Assembly (NCBI RefSeq): GCF_014646275.1
Contig: NZ_BMND01000007.1
Span: forward strand, 62,001-126,000
Origin: Streptomyces kronopolitis
GTDB lineage: Bacteria > Actinomycetota > Actinomycetes > Streptomycetales > Streptomycetaceae
Direction: 5' to 3'
Length of the DNA: 64,000 nt
A program made the translations under genes and the position numbers. Shown here one piece after another: positions 62,902 to 64,000 of this stretch. Position 1 is the stretch's first letter. The number at the start of each line of letters is the position of its first letter. The notes beneath the pieces are model-generated. The model saw only the letters and a list, made by a program, of their open reading frames with translations, was not told the DNA's origin and ran no database searches.

Positions 62902-63128
62902 AAGCTTGTCGGGGTGGCTGGTCATGCTCTCCGCCTGAGCCCTGAGGCGAGACTTCTCGGTCTCCTGGGACCAGCCGATCTTGCCGATGAAGACCCTGCT
63001 GTTGGCGGCGGCCGATGCCCAGACGGGCCGGTGGCGGGGGTGGTGGGTGGCCTGCGGGCAGAGTCACATATCCCGGCGAGTGGGCAATGCGCTTACCGTG
63101 GCGCCCAGTTGAGGTGGAGGGGGCTCGC

Positions 63129-63491
63129 ATGCAGCACGGGGACGTGGACTACATGGCCGCGCTGGAAGCCATGGTGGGGGTTCTGAAGAGCTGGGCCCGA
63201 GAGGGCAGGACCGACACCTACAAGTCGCTGAGCACGGCCGTGGCACCTGAGCACCGGGTGCATTACCACGGCCGGATGATGTCGCTCCTGTTGGCGGACG
63301 TATGCCGCCAGGACAGCACCGGTCCCGAGCCGATGCTGTCGGCACTGGTGGTCAATGGATCCAGCCAGAAGCCGTCCGACCAATTCTTCGAGCTGGCCGT
63401 TAGTGAGTTCCGCCGTCGGGACCCGGACTGGAGCTGGGAGCGGGAGCGGGACGCAGTGTTTGCCCGATACCGCGACGTGAATTCGCCGTGA
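63129..63491 (+). CDS. Hypothetical soluble protein (120 aa)
   Basis: ATG 63129 with GGAGGGG 5-6 nt upstream. Soluble alpha/beta protein: DYMAALEAMVGVLKSWAREG, RTDTYKSLSTAV, then MLSALVVNGSSQKPSDQFFE and RRDPDWSWERERDAVFARYR. The pattern of an N-terminal helical stretch and a LxSxLVVN strand followed by FxLA is seen in small actinobacterial proteins of unknown function, sometimes in accessory islands; no name is claimed. Upstream 62902-63128 holds no gene. Confidence 0.6.
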   Translation: MQHGDVDYMAALEAMVGVLKSWAREGRTDTYKSLSTAVAPEHRVHYHGRMMSLLLADVCRQDSTGPEPMLSALVVNGSSQKPSDQFFELAVSEFRRRDPDWSWERERDAVFARYRDVNSP

Positions 63492-63591
63492 GTGGTGCCG
63501 TGCCCGGGCCCTCGTAGGCAGACCGGCTCTCTTTCCCTCCATCTGCTACGAAGCGTAACTGTGCATCGGTGTGCGACACCGCGGGTACCGG

Positions 63592-63619
63592 GGGACCAAC
63601 CCCGCGGGTGCGGGGAACC
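63592..63619 (-). repeat. Solitary type I-E-like CRISPR repeat
   Basis: A 28-nt element with the type I-E hallmark stem CCCCGC-loop-GCGGGG (63600-63605, 63610-63615). On the minus strand it starts GGTTCCCCGCACCC and ends GGGGTTGGTCCC. No second copy at about 61-bp distance on either side and no cas gene in the window, so it is not an array here. Confidence 0.55.
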
Positions 63620-63647
63620 GGCGGGAGGCGTGCCGATCCCGAACCGT

Positions 63648-63806
63648 GGCGGTCATCGCGTTGCTGTAGCTGTCGGCTACGGAGCCGACGGAGGTGGTGG
63701 CGCCGGCCTCGATGAGCCGTTCGTCGTAGCGGCTGGACACGGAGGCCCGGACTCTGCGGACGGCTCGCTCGCTCAGCTCGTCGGGGTACTTCCGTGGTGC
63801 GGGCAT
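63648..63806 (-). mobile_element. IS3-family transposase remnant, internally deleted
   Basis: The minus-strand frame starts MPAPRKYPDELSERAVRRVR, the exact style of IS3-family OrfA N-termini, and switches after about 22 residues to RLIEAGATTSVGSVADSYSNAM, the C-terminal integrase-core segment of OrfB. Everything between (rest of OrfA, the DDE core start) is missing, so it is a fusion scar. Beyond residue 53 homology stops, and the isolated CRISPR-like repeat follows 29 bp later. Confidence 0.75.
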
Positions 63807-64000
63807 CGGACCTGTGTCCTCCCATCTGCCGAGGCGACATGCCGGGCTGCGGGGCCGCTACAAAATCCGGTTCAGCTCAGTTCGATGTCGTTCTGAGGAA
63901 CGTCCCCGAGTCTTCCTCTGCGAGCGGCCCCTCTTCCTTTCCTCCTCTCCTCGCCGTAGTGGTCCTCGGTACGTGGGCTGATCGAGGCAGTCATACCTGA
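63807..64000. other. Right edge, no gene recognised
   Basis: Immediately upstream of the IS3 OrfA start; may include the original IS end, but no matching inverted repeat is seen within the window. Confidence 0.35.

Noticed and set aside
62914..63186. 90-residue plus-strand frame before the 120-aa protein
   Set aside because: Ends inside the next gene in another frame, has no ribosome site and no domain; a 41-residue frame at about 62989 was likewise too weak to call.
63592..63619. A full CRISPR array
   Set aside because: Only one repeat was found; no second copy about 61 bp away in either direction and no cas genes, so only a solitary repeat is reported.

Overview
This 64 kb window is high-GC actinobacterial DNA, almost certainly a Streptomyces chromosome. 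Genes use GTG/TTG starts freely and have strongly GC-biased third positions. Streptomyces hallmarks include an hrdA-type sigma factor beside dnaG, a LAXTG (sortase E type) surface protein, XRE/DUF397 pairs, TTA codons limited to regulatory or accessory genes, and a GlnR-like box in front of nirBD. From memory, the order glyS - ppdK - nirBD - dnaG/hrdA matches the conserved arm of the S. coelicolor chromosome; this was not checked by alignment.

Layout. 1-7985: 3' end of glyS with its terminator, a TetR regulator, an aldo/keto reductase, two MFS exporters, an MmyB-type XRE regulator divergent from one of them, and dusB. 8556-16873: a MarR regulator, pyruvate phosphate dikinase, a LAATG surface protein bracketed by two identical 33-bp hairpins, a DUF5937-like winged-helix regulator with two TTA codons, and a TauD-type dioxygenase preceded by a small Cys-Cys ORF and a hairpin. 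16910-20040: a three-gene sugar ABC importer without its ATPase. 20311-28332: a small acidic protein, a mycothiol-type DinB enzyme, an SDR, nirBD, and a secreted GH101/GH129-like glycosidase. 28420-32589: malic enzyme coupled to class II fumarase by a GTGA overlap, then an epimerase.

32618-38313 is an accessory-looking island: an XRE/DUF5753 regulator coupled to a DUF397 protein with four motif copies, small phage-type proteins (DUF1360, DUF7196-like), and a 1067-residue protein with nine Ig-like repeats and no signal peptide. 38690-54401 returns to core genes: TSUP permease, cupin, CutA, secreted trypsin-like protease, DUF218 protein, gamma-glutamylcyclotransferase, adenosine/adenine deaminase, CbiX-like chelatase, dGTPase, ferredoxin-reductase-type flavoprotein, threonine dehydratase, dnaG, hrdA, an FGGY kinase and a YtxH protein.

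At 54623-55026 lie two tRNA-Asn genes and one CAT-anticodon tRNA. Beyond them to 64000 the DNA is a mosaic of gene remnants: a tyrosine-recombinase fragment, a frameshifted HNH gene, an internally deleted IS3 transposase and one isolated type I-E-like CRISPR repeat. Intact cargo is interspersed: GlxA-type regulator / HD hydrolase / RidA, a PPOX flavoprotein, an alpha/beta hydrolase, a TIGR03084 protein, and a candidate bacteriocin-immunity pair at 59419-60246. That pair is the most interesting item here: a secreted precursor with a cationic, tryptophan-rich, cysteine-free C-terminus, followed after an intercistronic hairpin by a small membrane protein. Short in-register tandem repeats (8, 10, 15, 16-18 and 19 bp units) recur in the intergenic gaps.
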